Both the position numbers and the translations under genes were made by a program. From assembly GCF_011039075.1 (NCBI RefSeq), contig NZ_JAAKEG010000007.1, forward strand, positions 1 through 64,000: a stretch of DNA of 64,000 bases, written 5' to 3'. The notes under the pieces were generated by a model. It did no database searches. It saw only the letters and a list, made by a program, of their open reading frames with translations, and was not told the DNA's origin. The stretch's first letter is position 1; each line of letters begins with the position of its first letter. Origin of the DNA: Adlercreutzia sp. ZJ304 (GTDB lineage Bacteria; Actinomycetota; Coriobacteriia; Coriobacteriales; Eggerthellaceae). Shown here piece after piece: positions 36,081 to 44,035 of the stretch.

Positions 36081-37775
36081 ATGGAAGGCTTCGAATTGAT
36101 ATCGACCGGCGCATGGTCGATAATTCCACCGCTTCTGGCGTTGGGATTGGCGCTTATCACGAAGGAAGTGTATTCATCGCTTACCGTGGGCGTCTTTGTG
36201 GGAATGATCATCTACCAGTTCACCCTGAATGGGGCAGGCGGTGAACAGCTTATCGCATCGTTTACCATGGTGCCGCAGATGATGGCTGAGCAAATTGCCG
36301 GCAATGGAGCGCTGTTGCTGTTCCTTGCCTTGCTGGGAGCGCTAACGGTAGTCATAGCCGTATCTGGCGGCTCCCGCGCCTATGCCGAATGGGTTTCGCA
36401 GCACATCAAAAATGCACGTATGGCATCTATTCTTACGGCGATATTGGGCATCATTATTTTCGTTGACGACTATTTCAACTGCCTAACTGTGGGTGCCGTT
36501 ATGCGCCCCGTCACCGACCGTTTCCGTATCAGCCATGAGAAACTTGCGTGGATTATTGACTCCACAGCAGCTCCGGTTTGCATTATTGCGCCGGTATCCT
36601 CGTGGGCAGTAGCAGTGGGTGGATATTTGGGCGAAGGCGGATTTAACACTTTCGTTGCGTCTATTCCCTACAACCTTTACGCGCTGCTAACTATATTCTT
36701 TGTTTTCTTCATGCTTGCCATCAATGCCGATTTCGGTCCGATGCGCGCAGCAGAAGCAGCAGCAAGATGCAACGAAACGCCCGCAGAAGATGCCATCGAG
36801 CAAAGAAAGCTAGAGGCGGCTGCTAAAAAGCAAGCCAACTTACTTAAAGTTGCTGCCGGCAACAAGATTCCAAGCGACGATTGCGCAAATCCGAATTTGC
36901 CGCCTAAGGTAACAGAGCGCGCCGATATAGAAGACGCAGCGCATGGCGCAATTGAACAATACAAAGGTCTTAGCATATCGGAAAAGGGTAAAGTTTCCGA
37001 CTTAGTTCTTCCAATTATCGTGCTTATTATCTTCTCAATTCTAGGAATGCTTTACTGTGGCGGTTTCTTCGAAGGGGTAGACTTCGCTACAGCGGTTGGC
37101 GAAAACCCTGTTATGGGTTTATGTATCGGTGTCTGTGTGGCATTGGTATTTGCAGCCGCAATGTTCTTACCGCGCAAACTAACAACGCTTGGTGGCTTCA
37201 TGGATGCTATGTCGGAAGGCGTGCGCTCTATGGTAGGTGCCATTATGATATTAGTTTTAGCGTGGTCGCTTGGTGGAGTGTGCCGTTACTTGTTGGGTAC
37301 TGGCGAATTTGTTTCCAGCTTCTTAAACAATATGGGAGTAGGGCTTGACTTACTACCAGCAATCATATTTGTTGTTGCAGCATTTATCGGTTTTGCAATG
37401 GGAACATCTTGGGGCACGGTAGCTCTTATCCTACCTATAGTTATAGGTGTGTTCGACGCATCCGATCCGCTATTCTTGGTGGCAGTAGGTGCTACGCTTG
37501 CGGGCGCTGTTTATGGCGACCATATCTCGCCTATCTCCGATACAACCATTCTGTCTTCGGCAGGTGCACAGTGTAACCACCTGCGCCATGTAGCAACACA
37601 GATTCCTTACGCAACTACAGTTATGGTTATTTGCTTTATTGGATATATAGTTGCCGGATTCACCAAAAACCCATGGATATCACTTGGTCTAGGTGCAGTT
37701 CTGGTAGTTATAGCAGTTCTTGTGCTTCATAAAATAAGCGAACGTAAAGCACAGGCAGAGCAAGCAGCGGAATAA
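36081..37775 (+). CDS. NhaC-family Na+/H+ antiporter-like protein
   Basis: About 564 residues and 11-12 membrane helices. Features: GAWSIIPPLLALGLALITKEVY, SSLTVGVFVGMI, TAILGIIIFVDDYFNCLTVGAVMRPV, STAAPVCIIAPVSSWAVAVGG, FIGFAMGTSWGTVALILPI and YGDHISPISDTTILSSAGA, all NhaC family hallmarks. A charged cytoplasmic loop of about 90 residues (alanine- and glutamate-rich) lies between helices. Likely exchanges Na+ for H+, though NhaC relatives also move organic acids. The second of two ATGs (36078, 36081) has better spacing from GGAGG. A clear terminator follows. Confidence 0.92.
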   Translation: MEGFELISTGAWSIIPPLLALGLALITKEVYSSLTVGVFVGMIIYQFTLNGAGGEQLIASFTMVPQMMAEQIAGNGALLLFLALLGALTVVIAVSGGSRAYAEWVSQHIKNARMASILTAILGIIIFVDDYFNCLTVGAVMRPVTDRFRISHEKLAWIIDSTAAPVCIIAPVSSWAVAVGGYLGEGGFNTFVASIPYNLYALLTIFFVFFMLAINADFGPMRAAEAAARCNETPAEDAIEQRKLEAAAKKQANLLKVAAGNKIPSDDCANPNLPPKVTERADIEDAAHGAIEQYKGLSISEKGKVSDLVLPIIVLIIFSILGMLYCGGFFEGVDFATAVGENPVMGLCIGVCVALVFAAAMFLPRKLTTLGGFMDAMSEGVRSMVGAIMILVLAWSLGGVCRYLLGTGEFVSSFLNNMGVGLDLLPAIIFVVAAFIGFAMGTSWGTVALILPIVIGVFDASDPLFLVAVGATLAGAVYGDHISPISDTTILSSAGAQCNHLRHVATQIPYATTVMVICFIGYIVAGFTKNPWISLGLGAVLVVIAVLVLHKISERKAQAEQAAE

Positions 37776-37796
37776 CCCTGCGCACAATCTAAACGC

Positions 37797-37831
37797 AAAG
37801 AAGCGGCACACAGCGATGCCGCTTCTTTTTT
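37797..37831 (+). terminator. Rho-independent terminator after the NhaC gene
   Basis: AAAGAAGCGGCA (37797-37808) pairs with TGCCGCTTCTTT (37817-37828), then more T. A 12-bp stem with an 8-nt loop, 22 nt after the stop. Confidence 0.9.
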
Positions 37832-37872
37832 GCTCTAGTAACAGCTATTAACACAAATTGGTAACTCGTAGA

Positions 37873-37885
37873 TTACAAATTGTAA
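37873..37885. promoter_or_regulatory. Short palindrome upstream of the Rrf2 gene
   Basis: TTACAA-A-TTGTAA, with a related ACAAATTG copy about 23 bp upstream. A candidate operator for the Rrf2-like protein; the distance to its start is 125 bp, so this is weak. Confidence 0.3.
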
Positions 37886-38010
37886 ACACCCCAGCACTAG
37901 TCCACTATTTTGACGTAATAGTCTTGTATCTTTTATTAAATTTGCATGCAGGCAATACCGGTCGCGCAGGCAAATACATATAGAAGACCACACCGATCAC
38001 TGGGGTTCAA

Positions 38011-38493
38011 TTGTTTTTAAAAGCATCCATAGACTACGGATTAAGAATGCTTCTCTACCTTGCCAAGCATGATCGGGTCTGCTCTTCCAAAGAGATATCT
38101 GAAAATATGCTTATTCCGCGCGACTATCTAATTCAACTGGCTCAAATAGAGCGCCACGCTGGGCTAATAGAGTCGCGCCCCGGAAAAAATGGCGGTTATA
38201 TTATTTCTAAACCCGCAAACGAAATAACTCTGCTTGAAATTCTTAATGCTATAAATAATGGCGAAGACGAAATGGAAGAACCAAAACACGATATTGCAAG
38301 TGCGCGCCACACTAACGACGAAGTGACGCATATGCTAGATATTGTGACAAGCAGCTATGCAGCATTCCTAGACAGCATCACGCTAGACATGCTATCGAAA
38401 TGCTTCGATGGAACAGTAAATGCCGAAGTATATTTGGCAGATCGCTTAAAAGAGGAAAGCCAGCGTCTTACGCAAAACCTAGCAACTGCATAA
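38011..38493 (+). CDS. Rrf2-family transcriptional regulator
   Basis: About 160 residues. The N-terminal DYGLRMLLYLAKHDRVCSSK, ISENMLIPRDYLIQLAQIER and HAGLIESRPGKNGGYIISK form the Rrf2 winged helix, with the typical GGYxLxK wing (GGYIISKPANEITLLEIL). The iron-sulfur cysteine trio of IscR/NsrR is absent; only one Cys is in the N-terminal domain, so it is probably not cluster-bound. It uses a TTG start with GGGG upstream. It overlaps the NRMT-like gene's 3' end by 26 bp, convergent. The target is unknown; the neighbouring metal carrier is a guess. Confidence 0.88.
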   Translation: MFLKASIDYGLRMLLYLAKHDRVCSSKEISENMLIPRDYLIQLAQIERHAGLIESRPGKNGGYIISKPANEITLLEILNAINNGEDEMEEPKHDIASARHTNDEVTHMLDIVTSSYAAFLDSITLDMLSKCFDGTVNAEVYLADRLKEESQRLTQNLATA

Positions 38494-39706
38494 TAAATAA
38501 AGCTATGGTTAAAGCAGCCACCACAAAAACGGCAGCCCACAACAAAAGCTTTGCCACTTTTCCACTCTTGTAATTCCCCATAATGCGCTTGTCCGCCGAA
38601 ATTAGCGCCATAAACGCTAACAACACAGGCAAAATAACGCCGTTCACAAACTGAGCCGTTAACATCATGCCCATCAAATCCATATTAGGTATAAGCACGA
38701 CCGCTGCCGCAAGCAATACAACTCCGGTAAATATACCTTTAAATGCCGGTGCCTCGCGCCACTCATATGACACTCCGGCTTCCCAACCAAACGCCTCGCA
38801 AATTACGAATGCAGTAGTAAGTGGCAACACACATGCCGCCAAAAACGATGCAGCTACAAGCCCTATAGCAAACAGAGCCTGAGCATATTGACCTGCAAAT
38901 GGAGCTAGCGCCTGCGCAGCATCAGATGCGCTCTCTACAGCAATACCTTGTGGAAATAAAACAGCGCCCGTTGTAACTATGATAAACCAAGCTATAACGC
39001 ATGCCGCAATAGACCCAGAAACTGCATCCACTTTTTGCGAGAACAAATCTTCTGTAGCTAAACCTTTTTCCACCACATTACTCTGCGTAAAGAACATCAT
39101 CCACGGTGCTATGGTGGTGCCTATCATAGCTATAACCAATGACACAAATGCAGGCTGAGCGCTAAATGCTAGCAATACAGTAGAGCGTAGTGCCTCATTC
39201 CAATTAGGACCAGCCATAAACGCTGCCACAATATAAGTTATAAACACCAATGAAAGCACCAAGAAAACTCTTTGCACTCGCTTATACGACCCGCCAGCTA
39301 TAAGCACCCATACAGCCACAGCCGCCACAGGAACGCTAATATACTTCGATACACCAAACATTTCCATGCCCGACGCTATGCCAGCAAATTCCGAAAACGT
39401 AGTAGCAACATTGCCAATAAGCAGCGCACACATTGCTAGCGTGGTAAGTCTTATTCCGAAACGCTCGCGTATAAGCGCTGCGAATCCCTTACCAGTAACA
39501 GCACCCATTTTCGACGCGGTTATCTCTACAAGAATAAGCAGCAAGCACATAATTGGTATAACCCAAAGCGTGCCAAATCCAAACTGAGCACCAGCTGTAG
39601 AGTATGTAGAAATTCCACCGGCATCGTTTCCTGCCATGGCAGTAATAATGCCCGGACCCATGGCTGCAAGCACTAACAGTATTTTGCTGCGACGCTTTTC
39701 AGGCAC
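38468..39706 (-). CDS. NRAMP-related metal carrier, Mg2+-type (NRMT-like)
   Basis: About 412 residues and roughly 11 helices. In classical NRAMP Mn2+/Fe2+ carriers helix 1 reads DPGN and helix 6 reads MPH. Here helix 1 is GNDAGGIS (D28, A29, G30, G31) and helix 6 is TIAPWMMF (A200, P201, W202), so the metal-binding Met is replaced by Ala and the Asn by Gly. The same kind of change marks the NRMT group, of which the Eggerthella lenta protein was shown to carry Mg2+. Prediction: Mg2+ transport. It overlaps the PRC/MgtE_N/CBS gene by 8 bp, as expected for partner genes. Confidence 0.82.
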   Translation of the reverse strand: MPEKRRSKILLVLAAMGPGIITAMAGNDAGGISTYSTAGAQFGFGTLWVIPIMCLLLILVEITASKMGAVTGKGFAALIRERFGIRLTTLAMCALLIGNVATTFSEFAGIASGMEMFGVSKYISVPVAAVAVWVLIAGGSYKRVQRVFLVLSLVFITYIVAAFMAGPNWNEALRSTVLLAFSAQPAFVSLVIAMIGTTIAPWMMFFTQSNVVEKGLATEDLFSQKVDAVSGSIAACVIAWFIIVTTGAVLFPQGIAVESASDAAQALAPFAGQYAQALFAIGLVAASFLAACVLPLTTAFVICEAFGWEAGVSYEWREAPAFKGIFTGVVLLAAAVVLIPNMDLMGMMLTAQFVNGVILPVLLAFMALISADKRIMGNYKSGKVAKLLLWAAVFVVAALTIALFIMQLLGFA

Positions 39707-41060
39707 TTTGCAAACCTATCGTTTGAAATATCTGAATTAAGACTAGCGTATACAAAACCAAACCCAGAATGCCAGCAAGCACATATCCGCCTATGCGTAG
39801 AATATTGCGCTGCTTCTTTTCCGACACTCTATCTTCCTCTATGGCATCCCATGCATCTTCGGTGGTAACTATTCCAAGCATCGCACCGCGCTCGTCCACA
39901 ACAGGCATGGCGGGTATATCGTATTTAAAAATGTCGGCTACAACATCTTCTTCGGTTTCGTCGGGCGGCACACTTATAACATCTGTATACATTATGTTGG
40001 CAAGACGTGCATCGTCTGCAGACAATACAAGTGTACGCATAGACAGTACGCCTACCAGTTTTCCATAGTTATCGGTAACGTATACATAATGCACGGTGGG
40101 GAAATCTTCTGACAAATCGCGCAAAACACCTATTGTTTCACGGACGGTAGAATCGCTTTGCACAGCAACAAACTGGGTAGTCATCATGCCGCCAGCTGTG
40201 CCGTCCTTAAAGCCCAAAAGTCGCCGTATTTCATCGGCATCATCCATACCCATTAAGCGAAGCAGTGTTTCCGCTTTTTCATATGAAAGATCGCGCACAA
40301 TATCGGCAGCATCATCCGGATCCATGTTGCCTATCAGCCGAGCAGCCGTAGCATCGTCTAAGTCATCCAAGAATTCCGCTTGTACTTCATCTTCCATCTC
40401 TGATACAGCTTCGGTACGCGAAGATTCATCTAAGTGCTCAAACACAGCAGCGCGCTGCTGCGGATCAAGCTGCTCTAAAATGTCAGCCACATCCGCCGGA
40501 TGCAATTCGTCTAAGCGCCTATGAGTTACAGAAAGCTGCACTTCCGACAAGTCGCGATCTAGCAAATCCATATAATTCCAAGCAATTATCTGCTCGTCTA
40601 ACTTATGCCGAAATAGCTTTGATATTGCAACCGCAGCGCGTTCTAGCAAAGGATGCAGACCGCGCAATATGCCACGCGCGCCAACTTCCGCACCCAAAAG
40701 ACGCAGCTGCGTGCCCGAAGGAGACAACTTTAGGTCGTTCACGCGAACAACTTTCATGCCCTGCGTATCTACAATTTGCCTATTCATCAAATCGCGCGCT
40801 AAAAGCACTTCTGTAGGTTGTAGATAGCTAAATCGTATATCGGGCGACTCAACGGCTAGCGTAATACCGTCATCGTCAAACTTATCAACATACTTGCGCC
40901 AAGAGATCATAAACGGAACATTGCCCGGTCCCTTAAACGCCAAACTTGTTATTCGGGGAAACATTTCCCCAGTTGAAATAGCGAGATCGGAAACAACCCC
41001 GATCTTCTCTTTGCCGGAATCCACAACAGGCTTTCCCAGCATTCGAGATAAATATAGCAC
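39699..41060 (-). CDS. PRC-barrel / MgtE_N / CBS protein with C-terminal anchor
   Basis: About 453 residues. Two PRC-barrel-like regions at the N-terminus (GKPVVDSGKEKIGVVSDLAI and MKVVRVNDLKLSPSGTQLRLL), then an MgtE_N superhelix (RRLDELHPADVADILEQLDP, QQRAAVFEHLDESSRTEAVSEM), two CBS domains (about 290-345 and 355-410), and one C-terminal helix (ILGLVLYTLVLIQIFQ). It lacks the MgtE channel domain, so it cannot itself conduct Mg2+; it likely senses Mg2+ or nucleotides for the NRMT-like carrier. GTG start with AGGGGAAGG upstream. The leader contains a strong hairpin at 41089-41129. Confidence 0.88.
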   Translation of the reverse strand: MLYLSRMLGKPVVDSGKEKIGVVSDLAISTGEMFPRITSLAFKGPGNVPFMISWRKYVDKFDDDGITLAVESPDIRFSYLQPTEVLLARDLMNRQIVDTQGMKVVRVNDLKLSPSGTQLRLLGAEVGARGILRGLHPLLERAAVAISKLFRHKLDEQIIAWNYMDLLDRDLSEVQLSVTHRRLDELHPADVADILEQLDPQQRAAVFEHLDESSRTEAVSEMEDEVQAEFLDDLDDATAARLIGNMDPDDAADIVRDLSYEKAETLLRLMGMDDADEIRRLLGFKDGTAGGMMTTQFVAVQSDSTVRETIGVLRDLSEDFPTVHYVYVTDNYGKLVGVLSMRTLVLSADDARLANIMYTDVISVPPDETEEDVVADIFKYDIPAMPVVDERGAMLGIVTTEDAWDAIEEDRVSEKKQRNILRIGGYVLAGILGLVLYTLVLIQIFQTIGLQSA

Positions 41061-41088
41061 GGCCTTCCCCTAACTAACCCACGCATGC

Positions 41089-41129
41089 AACCTTTCCGGC
41101 TGCTAAGAGACGCCATGCAGCCGAAGGTT
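41089..41129 (-). promoter_or_regulatory. Leader hairpin of the PRC/NRMT operon
   Basis: On the minus strand AACCTTCGGCTGC (41117-41129) pairs with GCAGCCGGAAAGGTT (41089-41103), a long stem with bulges. It lies between tRNA-Ser and the GTG start, 29 nt before that start. It could be the end of the tRNA transcript or a control element for the metal operon. Confidence 0.4.
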
Positions 41130-41197
41130 ACATACTGTGAGGCTTCTGTTTTCGAACCTTCAAGAATGAACCTTTCACGAATCGGACAAATTAAAGC

Positions 41198-41285
41198 TGG
41201 CGGAGGAAGTAGGATTCGAACCCACGGTACCTCTCGGCACAACAGTTTTCAAGACTGCCGCCTTCAACCACTCGGCCATTCCTCC
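41198..41285 (-). tRNA. tRNA-Ser (UGA)
   Basis: 88 nt on the minus strand. The acceptor stem GGAGGAA/TTCCTCC, discriminator G, encoded CCA, D-arm GGCCGAGTGGTTGAAGG, anticodon loop CTTGAAA with anticodon TGA, long variable arm TTGTGCCGAGAGGTACCG and T-arm GGTTCGAATCC are all visible. This is a class II serine tRNA. Confidence 0.97.
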
Positions 41286-41386
41286 GCTTGTATAAAGCCG
41301 CTTTTTTGCGGTTTGAACAGAATACCACAAACAATGCATTGCTATAAGAATGTATTGTCCAGATACAAAAAATGCAATTTTTTCGC

Positions 41387-41635
41387 TTAAGCCGATATAT
41401 CCGCCGGATCAAACGGAACGCCATCGCGTTCGCAGCGCATCTGATGGCGTCTTTGCATGCAAATAGATGCTATTCCGCCGCCAGGAACCAGATAAGTGCT
41501 TTTATAACCACAGTTTCCATATCCGCTGCAAGAGCGACACTTTATATCATTCAAAGAAAACCCATCTAAAACCGCATCATCTAATATACGAAGGCTGCCT
41601 TTGGGTTTAGGTCTGCCAGTTGGTGCTTCTGTCAT
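41387..41635 (-). CDS. Small Cys-rich hypothetical protein
   Basis: About 82 residues. The middle holds CRSCSGYGNCGY (three cysteines), and the C-terminal half adds C in ASICMQRR and RCERDG, so five in total; a metal or Fe-S site is possible but not proven. The start ATG has GAGGAGATGTT upstream, supporting a real gene. It lies between tRNA-Ser and citrate synthase on the minus strand, with no clear operon partner. No family recognised. Confidence 0.65.
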   Translation of the reverse strand: MTEAPTGRPKPKGSLRILDDAVLDGFSLNDIKCRSCSGYGNCGYKSTYLVPGGGIASICMQRRHQMRCERDGVPFDPADISA

Positions 41636-41729
41636 AACATCTCCTCGTATATTGGCTAATTTCCGGATGCTATTCTAAAAAATTGGCGCATCTTGGTAAA
41701 GTTCAAAACCAATCTAGTTTTATCTGAGT

Positions 41730-43160
41730 TTAGCGCATATCTATAGGCACATATTTTCGCGGCGACACACGTGCGCTGGCATATGCAGGACGAATTATGC
41801 GCTTGCCGCTAACCACTTCTTCAAAACGATGCGCCGCCCACCCAGCCATTCTGGCGCACGCAAAAAGCGGCGTATATAAATCTTCCGGTATTCCCATCAT
41901 TGAATACACGAATCCTGAATACATATCTACATTGGCACAAAGCGTTTTCTCGATGCCGCGACCCTGTGTAATAATTTCCGGCGCCAAACGCTCAATTGTT
42001 TCTAGCAGACGATATTCGGCTTCATATTCGCTACCTTTAGCCAGTTCGCTTGCAAAACGCTTGCATACCACAGCACGTGGGTCGCTAAGTGTGTAAACAG
42101 CGTGTCCTATACCATATATAAGACCGGTATGGTCGTAAGCCTCTTTGTTTACTATGCGCCGCAAATAATCGGCTACAGCACCTTCATCTTCCCAGTTAGA
42201 CACCTCGCGCTTTATTTCTTCGTGCATGGCGCGCACCTTATGATTAGCTCCACCGTGTCTATAGCCTTTTAGTGACCCGATGGCAGCAGAATATGCCGAA
42301 TACGGATCGGTGTCGGCGCTGCTAAGCACACGCGTTGTGAAAGTTGAATTGTTGCCTCCGCCATGTTCGGCATGCAGGCACAGCATTACATCTAGCATAC
42401 GCGCTTCATCTTGCGTGAAGTGACGGTCGGGGCGCAACATGCTAAGAATAGTCTCGGCGCTGGATTGCCCTTTAATAAAACGATGCATAATCATAGATTC
42501 GTGATAGAAGCGCGCGCGCTTGCTGTAGTAAGAAAGCACCATTATGCGTGGCAGGCGGCTAATTAGCGAAAGTGCCGTATGTATTTCATGTTTGGCTGTG
42601 CGCTCTTCGGCGTGCGAATCGTATGCATATAGATGCAAGATTGAACGCGACAGCACATTCATTAAGTTGCGTGGCGCAATTGGCATTATCGTATTCGCCG
42701 TGAAACCGTCGGGCAGTTCGCGCTGTAAATCTATAGCATCAACAAATTTATCGAGATTTTCTTGCGTAGGTAAGTCGCCCATCAAAAGCAAATAGCACAG
42801 CTCTTCGAACGCAAAGCGTTTTGAGGCGTCAACATTGCCTAGCAAGTCGTACAATTCGTATCCGCGAAGACGCAAAGACCCTTCTATGGGAACACGAACG
42901 CCATCCACAATCTCGTAGCCGTTAACTTCCGATATATTGGTAATTCCGGCAATAACGCCAGTACCATCCGAATTGCGAAGCCCGCGCTTAACGTTTTTAT
43001 TTTTGTAAGCGCTAGCAGGAATCTGATTCACCTCTTCAAAAGTGCCGTACAGCCCAACACGACACGTCTCTTCGGGATGAATTTCTATCGTGTCGGCTTC
43101 TCCAACTTTTATGCGGCTGTCGTCATCCGCTATTAGGTTTTCATCTATCTCTATAACCAT
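41730..43160 (-). CDS. gltA: Citrate synthase
   Basis: Condenses acetyl-CoA with oxaloacetate to citrate. About 476 residues. After a 70-residue N-terminal extension the family core appears: RLRGYELYDLLG, MLCLHAEHGGGNNSTFTTRV with the active-site His, GSLKGYRHGGANHKVRAMHE with the second active-site His region, and HTGLIYGIGHAVYTLSDPRA. The last, with FVYSMMGIPEDLYTPLFACARMAGWAAHRFEE, ends the catalytic region. It resembles the longer citrate synthases of anaerobes. AGGAGCGCACA lies before the ATG. No aconitase or isocitrate dehydrogenase gene is nearby, so it may serve glutamate synthesis. Confidence 0.93.
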   Translation of the reverse strand: MVIEIDENLIADDDSRIKVGEADTIEIHPEETCRVGLYGTFEEVNQIPASAYKNKNVKRGLRNSDGTGVIAGITNISEVNGYEIVDGVRVPIEGSLRLRGYELYDLLGNVDASKRFAFEELCYLLLMGDLPTQENLDKFVDAIDLQRELPDGFTANTIMPIAPRNLMNVLSRSILHLYAYDSHAEERTAKHEIHTALSLISRLPRIMVLSYYSKRARFYHESMIMHRFIKGQSSAETILSMLRPDRHFTQDEARMLDVMLCLHAEHGGGNNSTFTTRVLSSADTDPYSAYSAAIGSLKGYRHGGANHKVRAMHEEIKREVSNWEDEGAVADYLRRIVNKEAYDHTGLIYGIGHAVYTLSDPRAVVCKRFASELAKGSEYEAEYRLLETIERLAPEIITQGRGIEKTLCANVDMYSGFVYSMMGIPEDLYTPLFACARMAGWAAHRFEEVVSGKRIIRPAYASARVSPRKYVPIDMR

Positions 43161-43243
43161 TGTGCGCTCCTAAAAATGTTTCGCTCATTCTACTCTTTCA
43201 TTGTGCCTATCACAGTCTTACTAAAATCTTTTACTTAAAACTG

Positions 43244-43272
43244 TTGACACTTCGTTCGCTCTAGTACAAAAT
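43244..43272 (+). promoter_or_regulatory. Promoter of tRNA-Arg
   Basis: A perfect -35 TTGACA (43244-43249) and an AT-rich -10 region TACAAAAT (43265-43272) precede the tRNA by about 20 bp. Confidence 0.65.
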
Positions 43273-43291
43273 ATCATTTGCTGAAAATCGT

Positions 43292-43368
43292 GCGCCATTA
43301 CCTCAGCTGGATAGAGGAGCTGACTACGAATCAGACCGTCGGGGGTTCGAATCCCTCATGGCGCACCA
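43292..43368 (+). tRNA. tRNA-Arg (ACG)
   Basis: 77 nt. Acceptor stem GCGCCAT/ATGGCGC, discriminator A, encoded CCA, D-arm CCTCAGCTGGATAGAGG, anticodon loop CTACGAA (anticodon ACG), T-arm GGGGGTTCGAATCCC. The top anticodon-stem pair (G-A) is mismatched, otherwise normal. Followed by a T-run. Confidence 0.95.
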
Positions 43369-43429
43369 TCTTTTTACTGAAGAAATCCCATGAATTACAA
43401 AGCCGTAGTCCCGTTTTGGAAAGCCTAAA

Positions 43430-43492
43430 TTTTCCTATTATAACCGGAAAAGTTTTGATATACGAATACTTTTCCTAGTATAACCGGAAAAG
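43430..43492. repeat. Two direct repeats, each with inverted ends
   Basis: TTTTCCTATTATAACCGGAA (43430-43449) continuing AAG to 43452, and TTTTCCTAGTATAACCGGAA (43470-43489) continuing to 43492. They differ at one base and are spaced 40 bp start to start; each has TTTTCC and GGAAAA ends. Possibly protein-binding sites. Confidence 0.6.
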
Positions 43493-43654
43493 ATTCCAAC
43501 TGAAAAACTAACAAGCCCTGCAGCTTCAACAACCCATTCGCGGCATATAGGCAGAAAAGTGTGTAAGGCTCAGTCCATCGCAAAGGGGTAAGGAGTGCTA
43601 TTGTGGAACTCTAACCAAACCTGATCGTGTGTTGCCTTCGTCACTTTTTAGGCG

Positions 43655-43817
43655 AAAAATGGTCAAAACTTCCGACTTTCCACAGTCTATAATGCCAAAT
43701 TACGCCAATTACGAATCAAAATAGAATTGGAGAACCCTGTTTGCCCAGTGTCCTCCACAATTCAAGTTAGCTATGTGGCGCTATAACCATGGAAAGTCGG
43801 AAGTTTTGACCATTTTT
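43655..43817. repeat. MITE-like element, copy 2
   Basis: Terminal inverted repeats 43655-43682 and 43790-43817 match those of copy 1 at 23709-23860 and are perfect copies of each other over 28 nt. The core (43733-43764) matches copy 1 in reverse complement at about 90 percent over 32 nt. About 163 bp; no gene inside. Confidence 0.75.
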
Positions 43818-43867
43818 CTTCGTCTTGCTGCCACAGATTGCACATTTTCTAGTAAACACTGCTCACA

Positions 43868-43914
43868 CCTGTTCATAACTGACTTTTTCTTAGAAAAAGT
43901 CAGTTATGAACAGG
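43868..43914. repeat. Perfect 47-bp palindrome
   Basis: Two exact 23-nt arms around one central T: CCTGTTCATAACTGACTTTT at the left, extended by TCT, and its exact reverse complement on the right. It could form a cruciform or a very strong RNA hairpin. The T-run is inside the stem, so it is not a standard terminator. Confidence 0.8.
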
Positions 43915-43997
43915 CATATCAAGTGAGAATTAGGCGCACTTTTTTCCCATTCGCAAAACCATAAGCGCTCTTTGACAAAAATTAGACTTGCATAGAC

Positions 43998-44027
43998 TTG
44001 CAATTTCAAGTCAGATTAATCTAGTAT
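43998..44027 (+). promoter_or_regulatory. Probable promoter of the small RNA
   Basis: TTGCAA (43998-44003), 18-bp spacer, TAGTAT (44022-44027). The inverted repeat GACTTG-CAATTT-CAAGTC (43995-44012) overlaps the -35 and, with the tandem GACTTGCA at 43985, looks like an operator. Confidence 0.5.
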
Positions 44028-44035
44028 ACGTACCT

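Larger units (their letters stand above)
43369..44035. other. Gene-free, repeat-rich stretch after tRNA-Arg
   Basis: No supported gene. It contains the two 23-nt repeats at 43430 and 43470, the second MITE-like element (43655-43817), a perfect long palindrome (43868-43914) and a promoter for the probable small RNA. tRNA ends are common insertion points for mobile DNA, but no integrase or duplicated tRNA end was seen. Confidence 0.6.

Noticed and set aside
43430-43492. CRISPR array
   Set aside because: Only two repeats, each with its own dyad, a 17-bp gap, and no cas genes in the window.
43655-43914. Insertion sequence with a transposase
   Set aside because: No open frame with transposase features lies between the inverted repeats; the element is too short.
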